Shown here: piece after piece, positions 20,781 through 32,280 of the stretch
Numbering within the stretch: position 1 is the first letter of the stretch
Layout: every line of letters begins with the position of its first letter
From: Paracamarosporium sp. OC-R06-R3
Taxonomy: Eukaryota; Ascomycota; Dothideomycetes; Pleosporales; Didymosphaeriaceae
Direction of reading: 5' to 3'
Assembly: GCA_019828545.1 (NCBI GenBank)
Contig: JACVRA010000210.1
Coordinates: 682,531-746,530, forward strand
DNA length: 64,000 nt
The notes under the pieces: model-generated
Databases searched by the model: none
Seen by the model: the letters and a program-made list of their open reading frames with translations, nothing else
Told to the model about the DNA's origin: nothing
Position numbers and translations under genes: made by a program

Positions 20781-22526
20781 CTTCCGACGAGAAGGACGTT
20801 GGTCTCCACGACGAGAAGATTGAAGCCATCAACGACACTGCGGGGACGCACATCGACCCTATTGCAGAAAGAAAACTGCTTCGGAAGCTCGATATCCGTG
20901 TGTTGCCGCCCCTCTTTGTACTCTTTCTTCTTGCTTTCCTCGATAGGACGAACATTGGAAATGCCAAGATTCAAGGCTTAACGAAGGACCTCAACATGGT
21001 CGGGTCAGACTATAACATCGCTCTCTTCGTGTTCTTCATTCCATATATCCTTTTCGAGGTCCCCAGTAACTTGATATTGAAGAAGATGGCTCCATCGACG
21101 TGGTTGAGTTCGATCATGGTGCTCTGGGGTATGTTCACTTTTGGTGGGCCCGTAGGGGTTCGAAGTTAATGAGTGACAGGGATCTGCACGTTGGGTCAAG
21201 GGTTGGTGAGAAATTTCGAAGGTTTGGTGGCGCTTCGCGTCCTCATAGGCTTCTTCGAAGCTGGGTTGTTTCCCGGTGAGTCGCGGCGTGATTAGCTTTC
21301 AGTACTTCGAAATTGAGACTGACAAACTGCAGGCTGTGTATACCTCATTTCTATGTCAGTCTCCCTGCTATAGACTGAATACACTTCGAGCTAACCAGTC
21401 AGGTATTACAAGCGTTATGAGCTCCAATGGCGTTTCACCCTCTTCTTCACTGCTTCGATCATCGCAGGAGGCTTCGGTGGCGTATGTTCATCCCTTTCGG
21501 GTTGCTCTGAAACACACTGATCAACCTAGCTCTTCGCCTTCGCACTCGCCAAAATGAATGGGATAGGTGGCTACGCTGGGTGGAGGTGGATTTTCATAAT
21601 TGAAGGTCTTTTGACCATTGTCCTAGGTGTTATTTCAAAATTCTGGGTACTTTCACCTTTTTCTTTTCTCCTCTTAGAAATTTTGTTGTTGCATATTACG
21701 CAAACTGGCCAACCTGACAAATTTCAAGGTAACGGACTGGCCGGAAACCGCAAAGTTCCTTAATGAGGAAGAACGCGCACTTCTCATCGCCCGCCTCACT
21801 GCCGACACCGGTTCTGCTACCATGAACCACCTCAATAAACGAGCACTACGCCGCATCTTCTCCGACGTGAAGATTTACCTCGGCACAATCATGTATTTCG
21901 GTATCGTGAACACGGGCTACGCCGGCTCTTTCTTCATCCCGACTATCATCAAAGAGCTGGGTTATACGTCGTCTGCCGCTCAAGTGCGATCCATACCTAT
22001 TTTTGTTGTTGCTACGGTCACAGCAATTGTCGCCTCGTACTTCACGGATCGTCTGCGGCATAGATTCTGGTTCTGCATATTTGGACTTGTGGTTGCGTCG
22101 GTGGGGTATATCCTACTGCTGTGTGGAGCTACATTATCTGCAGGCGTGAAATACTTCGCGCTCTTCCTCATCGTACCAGGAGGCTACATTACGCAGCCCA
22201 TCGTATTGGTGTGGATGTCAAACCTGATGTCTGGTCACTACAAGCGGTCTGTGTCGTCTGCAATGCAAGTCGGACTAGGTAACATCGGTGGCATCGTCGC
22301 GTCAAACGTTTTCTTCGAAAGCGAAGCGAAAAATGCGAGATATCCGACCGGATACGGAGTCAGTCTTGGTATGTTATGGATATGTGGAGCAGCGAGTGTA
22401 GCGCTTTTCTTCTATGTCAAGAAAGAGAACAGAAGAAGGGAGAGAGGAGAGAGGGATCACCGATTGGAAGAGGAAGGCAATGACAATCTAGGAGATGATC
22501 ATCCACATTTTAGATTTACGACGTAG
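20777..22526 (+). CDS. MFS anion:cation symporter, Dal5/allantoate-permease type, 487 aa
   Basis: Plasma-membrane transporter of the major facilitator superfamily. The fungal Dal5/Tna1-like group imports organic anions such as allantoate, nicotinate, pantothenate or biotin precursors. Six exons: 20777-21128, 21180-21275, 21333-21354 (22-nt microexon), 21403-21481, 21530-21646 and 21729-22526. All junctions keep frame. The group signature DRTNIGNAKIQGL follows the first membrane segment (VLPPLFVLFLLAFL). Further motifs are FEVPSNLILKK, LRVLIGFFEAGLFPG and GYAGWRWIFIIEGL. About 12 membrane spans are predicted, with a charged cytoplasmic C-tail (KKENRRRERGERD). Exact substrate cannot be read. 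The 22-codon upstream ORF may regulate translation. Confidence 0.92.
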
Positions 22527-23053
22527 AGCCGGGGTGGGTCACTTGAGACAGACGACGATTAGATGTCTGTCACTCGGTGTCCCATGATTAATGCAAAAGG
22601 TCAACTTGAAGACAGTTTGATCGTGGGTACTCTTTCAAAAATACTGAAGGATGAGGCGAATGATACATCAAACACGGTGGCTGGTAGTCGAACGTCAAGC
22701 TTGCCAGAGTTAAGCAGTTGCTAGGGTCTGGCTGGTGATCCTTATGTTGCGAGGATGATAAAACTGAAGAGCGTGTTGGGTATACCTCGCGATAAGCATC
22801 TCGCAAGGTATCCTTCGGAACCCCTAGAAATGCAATATTTCGTGCTATTCGCAACCGTGGTAGAAAGACGATCGGCATCCCAAGGAGTATTCAGCAGCAT
22901 CAACAGCAGCAACAACGTCTAGCACTATTATTTGAGACATTTCCCGATGCAATATGCAGATTTAGCATTATCGTTCCCGGTGGAGGGGCATATTATGGGA
23001 AGCGTGTAGAGTTAAAAAAATTCCAGTTCCGTCTCTTCGTACGATGGAAAATG
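22527..23053. other. Convergent intergenic region
   Basis: This 527-bp gap is between the 3' ends of the MFS and GPI-protein genes. No gene seen. Confidence 0.5.
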
Positions 23054-24046
23054 CTACAAAATGACGCAAAGAGCACCGATAGCCAATCCACACGTCGCCA
23101 ACCAAGCCCCCAATGAACTGTACAACATTGTGTTGACCCTGCCTTGACCATTGGCACCACCACTGAATTCAGCAACACTACTTGAAGCCGATGCCGAAGC
23201 GGCAGAAGAAGCGGCAGAAGAAGCGGCAGAAGAAGTCCTAGTTGTTGATGGCTTGCTTGATGTAGAGCTCTCATCATCAGCAGACGATGTTTCCAACGGT
23301 GGAAGTTCGGTTGCTGATTCAGGTGTAGGGTATGACGCTGTCGCCGTAATGTCATCGAAAGATGACTGCGCCTCAGCGCTATTAGAGGCGTAAACGGACA
23401 CTGTTGTGGTGGTGGTAACTTCGCTGGAAGTAGATGTGCTTCGTGACAGGCTTTCGACATAGATCCAATAGAATTGATAGTAGAAGCTGCATATAGGTCA
23501 GGAGGAGACTTCGACAACATCAAGTAGCAGCTTACTAGGTAATCGTGAAAGTGTAATATTCGTAAGATACTCGAGAAATAGTTGTCGTCACCGTTGGAGG
23601 TGGTGTTGTGAGTGGTGTTGAGCTTGTGCGTGACGAAGGTACGTCTGCAGTCGTTCCCGGGTTACCTTCATCGGGCGTACAAGCAATACATGTCTCTCCA
23701 ACCGGGCACGAACCGCCTCCAGAGCAGCAGTAGTAACCTGGGCGAGCATAGGTTCCAGCATCGCAGCAGGTGGCCTCCTCTGGCGCCACGTAAAGAAGTG
23801 AGCAGCATTTCTGGCCCGCTCTTGCGCAGTACGAAAGAAGGCCAACGGTCCCACAAAGTGTCTCTCCAGGATCGCCTGGTCATAGACGGTCAGTAGCCTT
23901 AACTGCGTCAGGTTGTACATCTACTTACAAGCTCCCTGTCGCTTCGCCAGTGGAAGACTCTCCTCACGCTTCGCAACTATGTCGCCTTGGACGGCGATTG
24001 CAAAGACAGCAAGTACGCATATGTTCTGAATGATTTTGAAAGCCAT
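23054..24046 (-). CDS. Secreted GPI-anchored cysteine-rich wall protein, 296 aa
   Basis: Exons are 24046-23929, 23875-23536 and 23486-23054, with introns of 53 and 49 nt, all in frame. The N-terminus MAFKIIQNICVLAVFAIAVQG is a signal peptide, followed by a possible Kex2 site (AKR). Residues about 40-108 form a cysteine module with spacing C-x6-C-x8-C-x6-CC-x11-CC-x11-CC-x5-C-x5-C-x2-C (12 cysteines, three CC pairs), reminiscent of granulin-like folds but not assigned. A Thr/Ser-rich stalk with SSAASSAASSAAS repeats follows. The C-terminus is a GPI-attachment signal: small residues (GGANGQG) then a hydrophobic tail (LATCGLAIGALCVIL). It probably sits at the plasma membrane or cell wall. Function is unknown. 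Confidence 0.85.
23189..23237. repeat. Imperfect 12-bp repeat coding SSAA units
   Basis: The unit GAAGCGGCAGAA is repeated about 3-4 times within the Ser/Ala stalk of the GPI-protein gene. It keeps the reading frame, so copy-number changes would lengthen or shorten the stalk by four residues. Confidence 0.6.
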
Positions 24047-25465
24047 TGCAAAGATTCTGGCGCGATTGAGATTGAGACGAGGTTCGTAAAACGGTCATGC
24101 ATCGAGGTAACAGCCTCATATTTATCTTGCACCGCTTTTTCTACATCTTGATTTTTACTTTCGCCCAGGCACGGCACGTCAATACGAGATTGCAGCTGAG
24201 GGCATTGTGGGAAGACTTCCTGGCCCCCACCCAATCAACTCGAAAGTCGACCACTAGCGTCTTGAACGCTACGCATTCTCCGCATTCATGGCCTTTACCG
24301 GTCGTGCGCCTCGTATTTCGAGTTTTGTTGTCTGTGGCCGCGTGCGCGATCGAAAGCCACATCTCACTGAGCAACCAATCGACCTGATTCAGGATGTTGT
24401 GCAGGCTCGTATCGCAACGCGCGCTGTTCCTGTTCCTTATTAGCAGGCAGTGATCCGCTATCAATAGCATTTCCCCTTAGTGGTTTTTTTGAGGATTTGT
24501 TCGCCTGCGGGGACATATGGTTGGATTCGCGTGGTGCCATTGAAGGGTCTAGAAATTATGGTCAGAATACCTTATTACGTACTTGGCCTGGCTCTACCCA
24601 ATAGCACGGAGTGCATCCTTGCTGAAGCATGAGGCTTTGGAGTATTCTTCACCGTAGCGAAGAATACATGATGAGAGAAAGACGATCGTTATGTTGGGCA
24701 GTAACGGACGGGCGGGGTTAGGTAGCCCCGCCTACACGAGTTTGCCTAGGAGCTCCATCGTTTTCCTCCGCACGTTAATCTTATCCTTTGAAGTCTAGAT
24801 TTACGCAGAACTAACTATGCAGCCATTTTCTCTTTGCGAGTCTAATTGCTAGTACTAATGACTTCGTTCAGATGTCCCCGCCAGCGCATCTCCCACTATC
24901 CGAAACTTGTGCGACAACAAGCAGCATAGGATCCCTTGTGAAGTATATAATCAACATATTGCCGCCTATCATGTGAGCTTAAGCTTTGGTATCATGGGAC
25001 TTCGCTTCTTTAAACTGATGGCTCGTCATTTGACCGCTGACACACAGCCACAATTAATATGTGTGCAGTTTGTGCTCTTACTTGCAGAATCTCAACGAAA
25101 CCACCGGTCTCTGTCGAGAATGAACTTTTGACCGCTAATTTTTGCGATGAGGGACAACGTGCTTCATGCAACATAGTCGACGTCTTAGGCACTACTAGCA
25201 ATATTCGAATTTTTCTGGAGATGTTCTCTTTTTCCAACCTTTAGAAGAGTTTTCAAAAACTACGGGGCGTAAGTTGCATATAGAGCTCATCTCGCTAGCA
25301 TCCGACGGAACAACGAGTCCGTCTTTTATACACATTAACCTCCATCTTGTCACTTGGCTGCATGGAGCTTGGTAAAAGTGGAACCGCTCTTAGTTTTATA
25401 TGTCATGACCGAGCAACAAATTCTCACACTTAGTCCTTTTCTATCTCAACCATTCTCTGCCCATC
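24047..25465. other. Intergenic, no supported gene
   Basis: This 1.4-kb stretch lies between the starts of the GPI-protein and GH7 genes. It is AT-rich after 24750. Short frames lack domain or splice evidence. It should contain the GH7 promoter; TATA-like TTTTATA strings occur at about 25325 and 25395. Confidence 0.45.
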
Positions 25466-26892
25466 ATGGCCCCGTTTGATTTGTTCTTTTGGATTTTCCT
25501 TTGCGCAAACGTTGTTTACGCGCAGAATATTGGTACCTACGAGTCAGAGATCCATCCTCGATTTCCCATCAAATCCTGTCCTTCAGGTGGTGCACCATGT
25601 ACAACACTGAATACTTCCCTAGTCATGGACGCGGAATGGCGCTGGATCCACCAAAACGACACCTACATAAACTGCTACGAATGGAGCACCTGGAACACTA
25701 CCCTATGCCCTGACGGTGCTACCTGTGCCAAAAACTGCGCACTGGACGGTGCAATGTATCAGCGTGTCTACGGTATCACTGTCTCAGGATCAAATCTTAC
25801 TTTGCCGTGGGTAACTAATCTGGACTATGCGCAAAATGTCGCCAGTAGGGTGTTTGTTTTGGATGAGGGTAGCGATGATAAATATAAACTATGGAAGTTA
25901 CTAAACAAAGAAATTGCGTTCGATGTTGACGTTAGTCAGTTGCCATGTGGGCTGAGCGGGAGTCTGTATCTTGTGGGTATGGACGAGGATGGTGGGATGG
26001 CGAGGTATAAGAGTAACAGGGCAGGCGCGAGGTATGGTACGGGGTACTGTGATGCTAAATGTCCGAAAAACCTGAGGTTCATCTCTGGTGAGGTGAGTCA
26101 TGTAATTGTTTTGATCGCCGAATCCCAGATTTGCTAATTCTTCTTCAGGCCAACGTTCAGGACTGGAAACCTAACCCTATCAACACCGTTTTTCCTGGAA
26201 CAGGAAAGCATGGCTCTTGCTGTCCTGAGATTGATATCTGGGAAGCAAATTCCCAATCCACCGCACTAACCGCACACCCTTGCTCCGAGGACAGCCAAAC
26301 GCGCTGTTCAGGTTCAACTTGTACGTCAATTTGTGATAACGACGGCTGTGGATTCAACAACTATCGGCTGGGTAACACATCCTTTTATGGCCCTGGGAAG
26401 ACAATCGACACATCACAGAAATTCACTGTGATCACCCAATTCCAAACAAACGACAACACCGACTCTGGAGCTTTGATTGCGATCCAAAGAAAGTATATCC
26501 AAAACGGCTTGGTATTTTCTGATCCAATAGGCGCCATTCCCTCAATTTCCCCTTCGTCCGGAATCACTGATTCCTTTTGTCGCCAGCAGAAGGCCGCGTT
26601 CAATGAGACGGATACATTTAGTGCAAAGGGTGGGCTAAAATCTATTAGTAAAGCATTGGAACGTGGCATGGCTCTTGTCTTTGCGATTACGGAAGACCAG
26701 GAGCGACACATGCTTTGGTTGGATTCAAACTGGCCGCTGGATGCAACTCCAACCACCCCAGGAGTGGCTAGAGGCCCATGCGCGACGGATTCAGGGCACC
26801 CACAAGACTTGATATACGTTGCACAAAAGGCACAGGCCCGCTTCGGAAATGTTAGGGTAGGAGAGATTGGGATGGTTGAAGCGTCGTTATAA
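25466..26892 (+). CDS. Secreted glycoside hydrolase family 7 cellulase, no cellulose-binding module, 456 aa
   Basis: Hydrolyses beta-1,4-glucan of plant cellulose with retention. Exons are 25466-26092 and 26149-26892, with a 56-nt intron (branch GCTAAT). Residues 1-19 form a signal peptide, and the mature protein starts QNIGTYESEIHP, where the Gln is normally pyroglutamate in GH7. The catalytic motif is EIDIWEAN: nucleophile E236, D238 and acid/base E241. Many cysteines and conserved blocks (LDGAMYQRVYGI, YGTGYCDAKCPKNLRFI) are intact. The product ends at GEIGMVEASL with no linker or CBM1, so it is a catalytic domain alone. Endoglucanase versus cellobiohydrolase cannot be settled by eye. It stands alone, without neighbouring cellulase genes. 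Confidence 0.95.
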
Positions 26893-28712
26893 GAGTTAGG
26901 GAATGTTCGAAAGGACATACTTTACCTCCCTCAAGTTCTTCAGTAGCAGTCCATTTTTACACTACAGTAAGACAGATTATACGTCAGCTCGGTGGATTTC
27001 ATTGATGATGGTTCTATTGTTACCTACTTCAACTACCTTAGCTACTTTTGCGTAGGCACACGTGTCGGCGCATACGAACAATCCTATGGCATATGAACAC
27101 ACGTTTCTCACCGCCCGATTGGTGGAATGATCTCCACCTTCAATGACGTTGGGTGCGTCATCCAATGCTGCTGATTGTGAATAATGGAGAACAGTAAATA
27201 GTGCCGAAAGTTTTGGTCGACTCTGGAACGATGGCCTCTAGACGAAGTAAGCGATGTAAGCTGATCATACAGTCGGCGATTACGCGTTTATCGGCGTCTT
27301 CAGAAAACAAAATTCACGAACTAGCCTTGGAGCTGAAAGCAAAATAGGCAACTCAGATTGTCGCACAAGCCAGTATGATATCCGAGGTGTCTAACCCCGC
27401 CGATACACAACAGACATGTATAACAACATGCAGCTCTTTGTCGGCTACAGCCAATCTCTAAATCGCTTTCCGGTCCCAGGACAATCCCATATGCTTCTTC
27501 TGGTCATGTCACCTCAAGACCCTGGTATCGGGCTCATGTGTTCGGGCTCATCTCGAGGTCCTCCACTCGCCTTGCCTTGTCTTGGAACCGTTTCTTTGGC
27601 GCAAGTGCATGCCTTCTGCATGATTCGGTATTCCCAAGTTTTAGACTCAAGTTGTCGGGCAAGGGTAGGCGAGATGGTAAGGCCATCCTATATGTGGTTG
27701 GTAACAAGGAAGACAGGGGTAAGCGAAGGAGCATTTAGGTTGCACAAAGGCTAGCCGGATGTGTGTGGAGGTGTGAATGGTAGGTGTGCGTTCAAGTGGG
27801 GATTGAGTCGGGGTAAGCGAAGGATTGGGTTCTCGAAGGGTTCGCTACGTCGTCACAGGGATTATTTTGATACATGTTTGTGGCATTGTTACCGATAGAC
27901 GTTAGCCATACGCATGTTCTTAAAAGTAACGAAATCGGTGTTGGTTCCAATGTTGAGATTACGATGACGTGTACTTCGCTTAGATGTCTTTGCCCTGCGA
28001 AGGTAGGCTTTGGCAGCGCTTTCCTACAGTAGCCTCGGAGACAATTGTTTTGTAACCTTATATCAAACCAAAATGTCGTGATATCTAACGGACACGGATT
28101 ATGGTGTAATTTGGAGCCCGGTGCATTGTTGTTTCCCTTGATACAGAAATTATGATACTAGTACATAAACCATACTCACTACAGAAGTTTCAAGAACCTA
28201 CGCAGCCAATATCCAAGCGCCTCGCTAGAACTTGCCTAAAATAATCCCGACCGTGTTACTTCCAACCAGAAAAGTGGAAAGCGACCGAGACCCTATGCCG
28301 TCTGCAGATTGCACGAGCAAAGAGTACCAAGTCCGATACTCGTACTGTACCAACGCACCAAAAGAAAAACCAAACTCCCAATTTGAAAAGATGAGAAAAG
28401 AGCAAAAAGCAAGGTTGTAAGCTAATGCAAGGGCAGGTGTAACGTAGCATGAACTAAGAAACAATCCCATGGTACCTCCGTAACAATAACGTGAGGCTGC
28501 GACGCCGCGACCGGGGGCAAGTATGCAGCCATGATCGAGCGCTTGTGGCACAGCCTCGCGACACCGGTATATGAAGCACCTTCGCTTATTGTAACCAAAA
28601 ACAGTCGAATGATATTCCCGGTAAAGTGCGGAGTTAGTCAAACACCTTGATGTAACACTGAATCTTCTATGGTGTAGGGCGACATTCGTCTAACGTTGCC
28701 TATTAGGGAGTG
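26893..28712. other. Intergenic, no supported gene
   Basis: This 1.8-kb convergent gap lies between the GH7 and APH-like genes. A 138-aa minus frame (28641-28225) is hydrophobic but has no family resemblance. No gene or clear transposon relic identified. Confidence 0.45.
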
Positions 28713-29884
28713 TCAGACGATTATGATGTGAGGAATGCAGGGGTCATACAGCGTTGCCAGAGTATTGATTGCATATGTCAATGATCGGCGGGCGTCGTTG
28801 TCATTGACGTGGGGCTGCGGACGGTAATGAAGCGAGGCTATCTGTACTACCGCGCGGTATATCGCATATCTAGTAAGTATCAGATATGTCCTGCCTTAAA
28901 AGTTATGGTGACTGACATCAACTGTCGAGAATAGGATGCTCCCGCTCGCAGAGGTCTCTCTCCGTATCCTTCGAAAAAAGCATCACTTCCATTCGCGATG
29001 GTCTCATTCATGAGGGGATCTCCCCAGATCACATTTGAGAAACCGACTAAGCCAGTGATCTGTTTCGTTTGTGCGTGCACAAGCACGCTCTGGACGTCGC
29101 ACATGTCCATTGCAACCATGTAAGGAACTTTCACTTCGTCAAGTGTGTGAAGATGTTGTTCAACATAGCCACGGATGCTGTCATATGGTAGTGTGACAAG
29201 CATATCCTCACAGTCGCGCAACGCCGATTCAAGGAGGGTGCGAAACGCATCCCGCCAGTATCTGCTCCCCTTATTTGCAAACACATGGTGTGTCGTACCA
29301 AATTGTTGCGTGTTGAGCGTTGCGATAGTTCGCATGTAGGAACCCAAGGTACGATCGATAGTGCTCCGTTCGTTCGCGGATAGGTACGGGATCATTTCAG
29401 AAAGTTTTCTCCCCGGAACGTAGCTCATGAGCAAGAATGGCGATCCAAGGACTCCATGTTCGTTATAATGGTAAACTTCCGGTACTGGTAATTGACCTTG
29501 ACGATATTCGCGAAGATACCGCAGCGTTTTCAATTCAGTCTCCAGACCATGTTTCTCGTGTCTAAGTGTTCGGCTAGAAACGTGCGGGGGACACTTCAGT
29601 ACGAAGATACTTCCATCGGTAAGTTTTGCAAGGTAAAGTTGATACAGACGTCCCTGGAGGCGTTCTGCTTGCTGAACTGTAATCTTTGAAGAGCGAAAGG
29701 CGCCTTGGATAGCTCTCTGGATACTGGAGAAGTCTGCGGTAGGAGCACACGTGGGAGATGATGCTGACGATGACGAGGAGACGCTTGAAACCGCTGATGA
29801 AGCCCGTACAGACCTGCCAATATGTCTGCCATGATTCATAGTGACCACAGGATAAATAGCCATATCGAGAGGGGGTAGATGCAT
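28713..29884 (-). CDS. APH-fold kinase-like protein with degenerate active site, 374 aa
   Basis: Exons are 29884-28917 and 28869-28713, with a 47-nt intron; splicing restores the family C-terminus QLIYAIYRAVVQIASLH. The start is the first ATG in frame (MHLPPLDMAIYP). The fold is that of aminoglycoside-phosphotransferase-like kinases: an N-lobe Lys in GSIFVLKCPP, then SPFLLMSYVPGRKLSEMI and the two C-lobe motifs. The catalytic loop, normally H-x-D...N, reads AMDMCDVQS: the Asp (D260) remains, but the His is Ala and the Asn is replaced, with a one-residue shift. The metal-binding Asp-Trp (IDW) reads GLVGFSN, with Gly281 in the Asp position. So ATP/Mg handling should be impaired. It is probably a pseudokinase or a decaying gene; the frame is otherwise intact. 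Confidence 0.82.
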
Positions 29885-31028
29885 TGTGGGAATTCCAAGT
29901 GCGAATGACTTAAGAGAAGCAACAGAAGATAAAGGTAAATAAGCGAGCGTCGGAGTAGTGAGTGATTGCTTAGATGCGCATGTCAAGGTCGTACTGCTGA
30001 ATTTGAATAATTGGAGATAATTTCGAAAAACATCGGGCGAAGATGTAGTTTCATAGAAAGACCTAATCGGCGATCAGGCCAGATTCGCAAGATCAGAGGC
30101 GTCAGAACCACGACTTGATCTGATAGCCCGAGCAAAACCGAGAGGGATGAGGCTTTCGGGGTGAACATGGGTATGTATCTGCCACCAACGACCCAGTGGG
30201 ACAGCTCAATGAACACCGCCATATGCTTGCAGGCTTGACTAGGTTTATGCTGCGCAGGACTGTAGCGAGTGGAAGTGTTGAATCTGGCTAGACTCAGTTG
30301 TAGCTGTGCAGGCCTTGACGAGAGACGCTGTCATCCGAGAGGGTCAGCAGTCTAGACAAAAGGATCTCAAACGGGAACGCGGGAGGCATCTCTAGGTGAT
30401 GGGGTGGCTGCATCAGTATTCGTCTAAGGTGACCTATCTGGGAACAAGTGCATCGCCTGGGGATGTCGGTTAAAGTCTATCCTCATTGGTGGAACGGTCC
30501 GCTATACGAGCAGGCACAGAGCGACCGTCTCGTCAAAAATATGCACAACACATGGGAATACAATGTTCAGGAATGACCATGAAGCTGATTCAAAAACGTG
30601 AAAATTCGATAATCAACACCAAGGATGATGTTCAGGCTAATCCCGGGGGCTTGCTCACCGCAACTTTACCTCCAGCTGAGCCTTCGTATGCGGATGACAT
30701 CGCTTGATCACGCACTCATCAAGCTGTATCCATTGAATGCTTTTGGACACCACAATAGCCTTGGCAAGACCCAGCCGTCCGGAGACGAAATCTGTGAAGA
30801 CGTCAGGCCAACTCCTTGGAACCATGTAAGGCCTTGCCATGTCGCACAGTGCTGGGGTGGGGTTCCCCTGTACGACCACTTCTGCAGCCTGCAATAGTAT
30901 TCATCAGGGTCTGTCCAGTTTCAAGTCCTTCGGGCAGAAACGGGCTGCAAGCCCAAGGCGCCTTGACCCCAAAGGCTGCATCCTCTTGTCATTCCAGCCA
31001 AGTTGTGTTTCATCGCAGTTCATGACCC
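29885..31028. other. Intergenic, with an unassigned minus-strand frame
   Basis: This 1.1-kb gap follows the Tan1 3' end. A minus frame at about 30894-30655 reads more regularly than its surroundings (for example RPYMVPRSWPDVFTDF) and is preceded by CTATTGCAG, a possible acceptor, but has no identifiable partner exon or family. It could be a gene remnant. Nothing else seen. Confidence 0.35.
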
Positions 31029-32280
31029 TCATGCATTTTTTTGCTCCTTAGGGATGGTGTTATCGCGCAGCTCCGCCAAATTGTATTTCTTGAGCTTGTC
31101 ATAATCTGAACCGACTACGCTCATGCCCACAAGGCTCTGTAGCTTATTAGCACCTCCTGTATCCAATAGAAGCCTCAAGCGCCGAGGACATGTGCAATGT
31201 TTCATACCTGGTAGATCTCCACAAGAATAAGTAAATCGTAGCCCGAAAGATCGACTTTGTGGCCCTTGCCCACGAGAGAAGCAACCTGCTGGATGACATC
31301 ATCTCGGGCAATCTGTTTGTTGTTTCGAATATTCACTCGGATGGCGAACTGCGCAATTGATCAGTACGCATTTAATTCAGCCGCGGAGGAACCCGCAAGT
31401 ACGCACTCTGCTCTCGATCTTCTAAATCTAGGCACAGCGAACTTACTTTTTTCCCGGTTTGGTCAGGGCCATGGAAGTGTGGAGCAAGGACCTCGGTAGC
31501 AATGTCCTTCAATCCGTTTCCTGCGACTTTACCAATGGCAGAAAGTGGCGTTAGCCTCTTGACGAAGCGGCATCGTTGATGCTCGACACCGTCTGCAGTA
31601 TCCTGGCAAATCTTGTGAAGAAATGAGACAGGCTCAACGGGTGGGCGGGTTTTGAAAAACAGTACTGGCTACGCTCAGCATATTGTTTGTTTGGATGATC
31701 GGGGCGGTGCAACTTACAGCAGCTCCCAGACAGTTTGATGTTCTTGAAGAGAGGCTCAACCCTCGGTTTTCGGATTCCTTCAACCTCTTTCTTGATTTCG
31801 CTCTCAATGTCGATGTCGCTTGCTCCGGATTCTTCACCATCAGCTGCCTCAGCTGTTTGAGCATCTTCGTATAGCTGCGACGCATACTGTGCAATTATCA
31901 GAATTCGCTCAATAAAACCTATTAGACTGCATGTATTGTGCCGTAGCATACACCTCACCTTCTCGAACAAATGGCGCAAGTCGGCGACCGATGGTGCTTC
32001 CTTGTTCATTGCGCACGTTACCCAGATGCCCACGTCGCCGGGTTGAATCCCCCGAGCCTCGGCACCTGGAGTCGTCCATTTTTGTTTTCCCTATTATTAA
32101 TTTATTCAGTGACACAGACATGGAAATGCTTGAGCTGTGAGGCGAGAAAGAGATCTTGGTGCCAAGGCGAAACTTTCCGATATTCCTTCGGAAAAGCAAT
32201 AATCTCACCTTGGATTTCTTTCTGCTGGTGGTGTCCCACTGCTCTGGGGCAGCTTTCCGCTTCTTCGGGCCCGTCTCCAT
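31029..32280 (-). CDS. tan1: tRNA acetylation adaptor Tan1/THUMPD1, THUMP domain, 279 aa
   Basis: Partner of the Kre33/NAT10 acetyltransferase for ac4C12 formation in tRNA-Ser and tRNA-Leu. Six exons: 32280-32209, 32090-31959, 31886-31718, 31664-31447, 31348-31208 and 31136-31029; introns are 118, 72, 53, 98 and 71 nt, all in frame. The N-terminus is basic (METGPKKRKAAPEQW, KKSKGKQKW). Then IQPGDVGIWVTCAMNKE matches the Tan1 N-terminal strand. The C-terminal THUMP domain carries CRFVKRLTPLSAIGKV, FAIRVNIRNNKQI and VDLSGYDLLILVEIYQ. The end is SVVGSDYDKLKKYNLAEL. Length is near yeast Tan1 (289 aa). No single frame exceeds 160 codons, so intact detection needs splicing. Confidence 0.94.

Noticed and set aside
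28225..28641. A 138-codon hydrophobic minus-strand frame
   Set aside because: No family features and no promoter or intron evidence; it lies just beyond the true 3' end of the APH-like gene.
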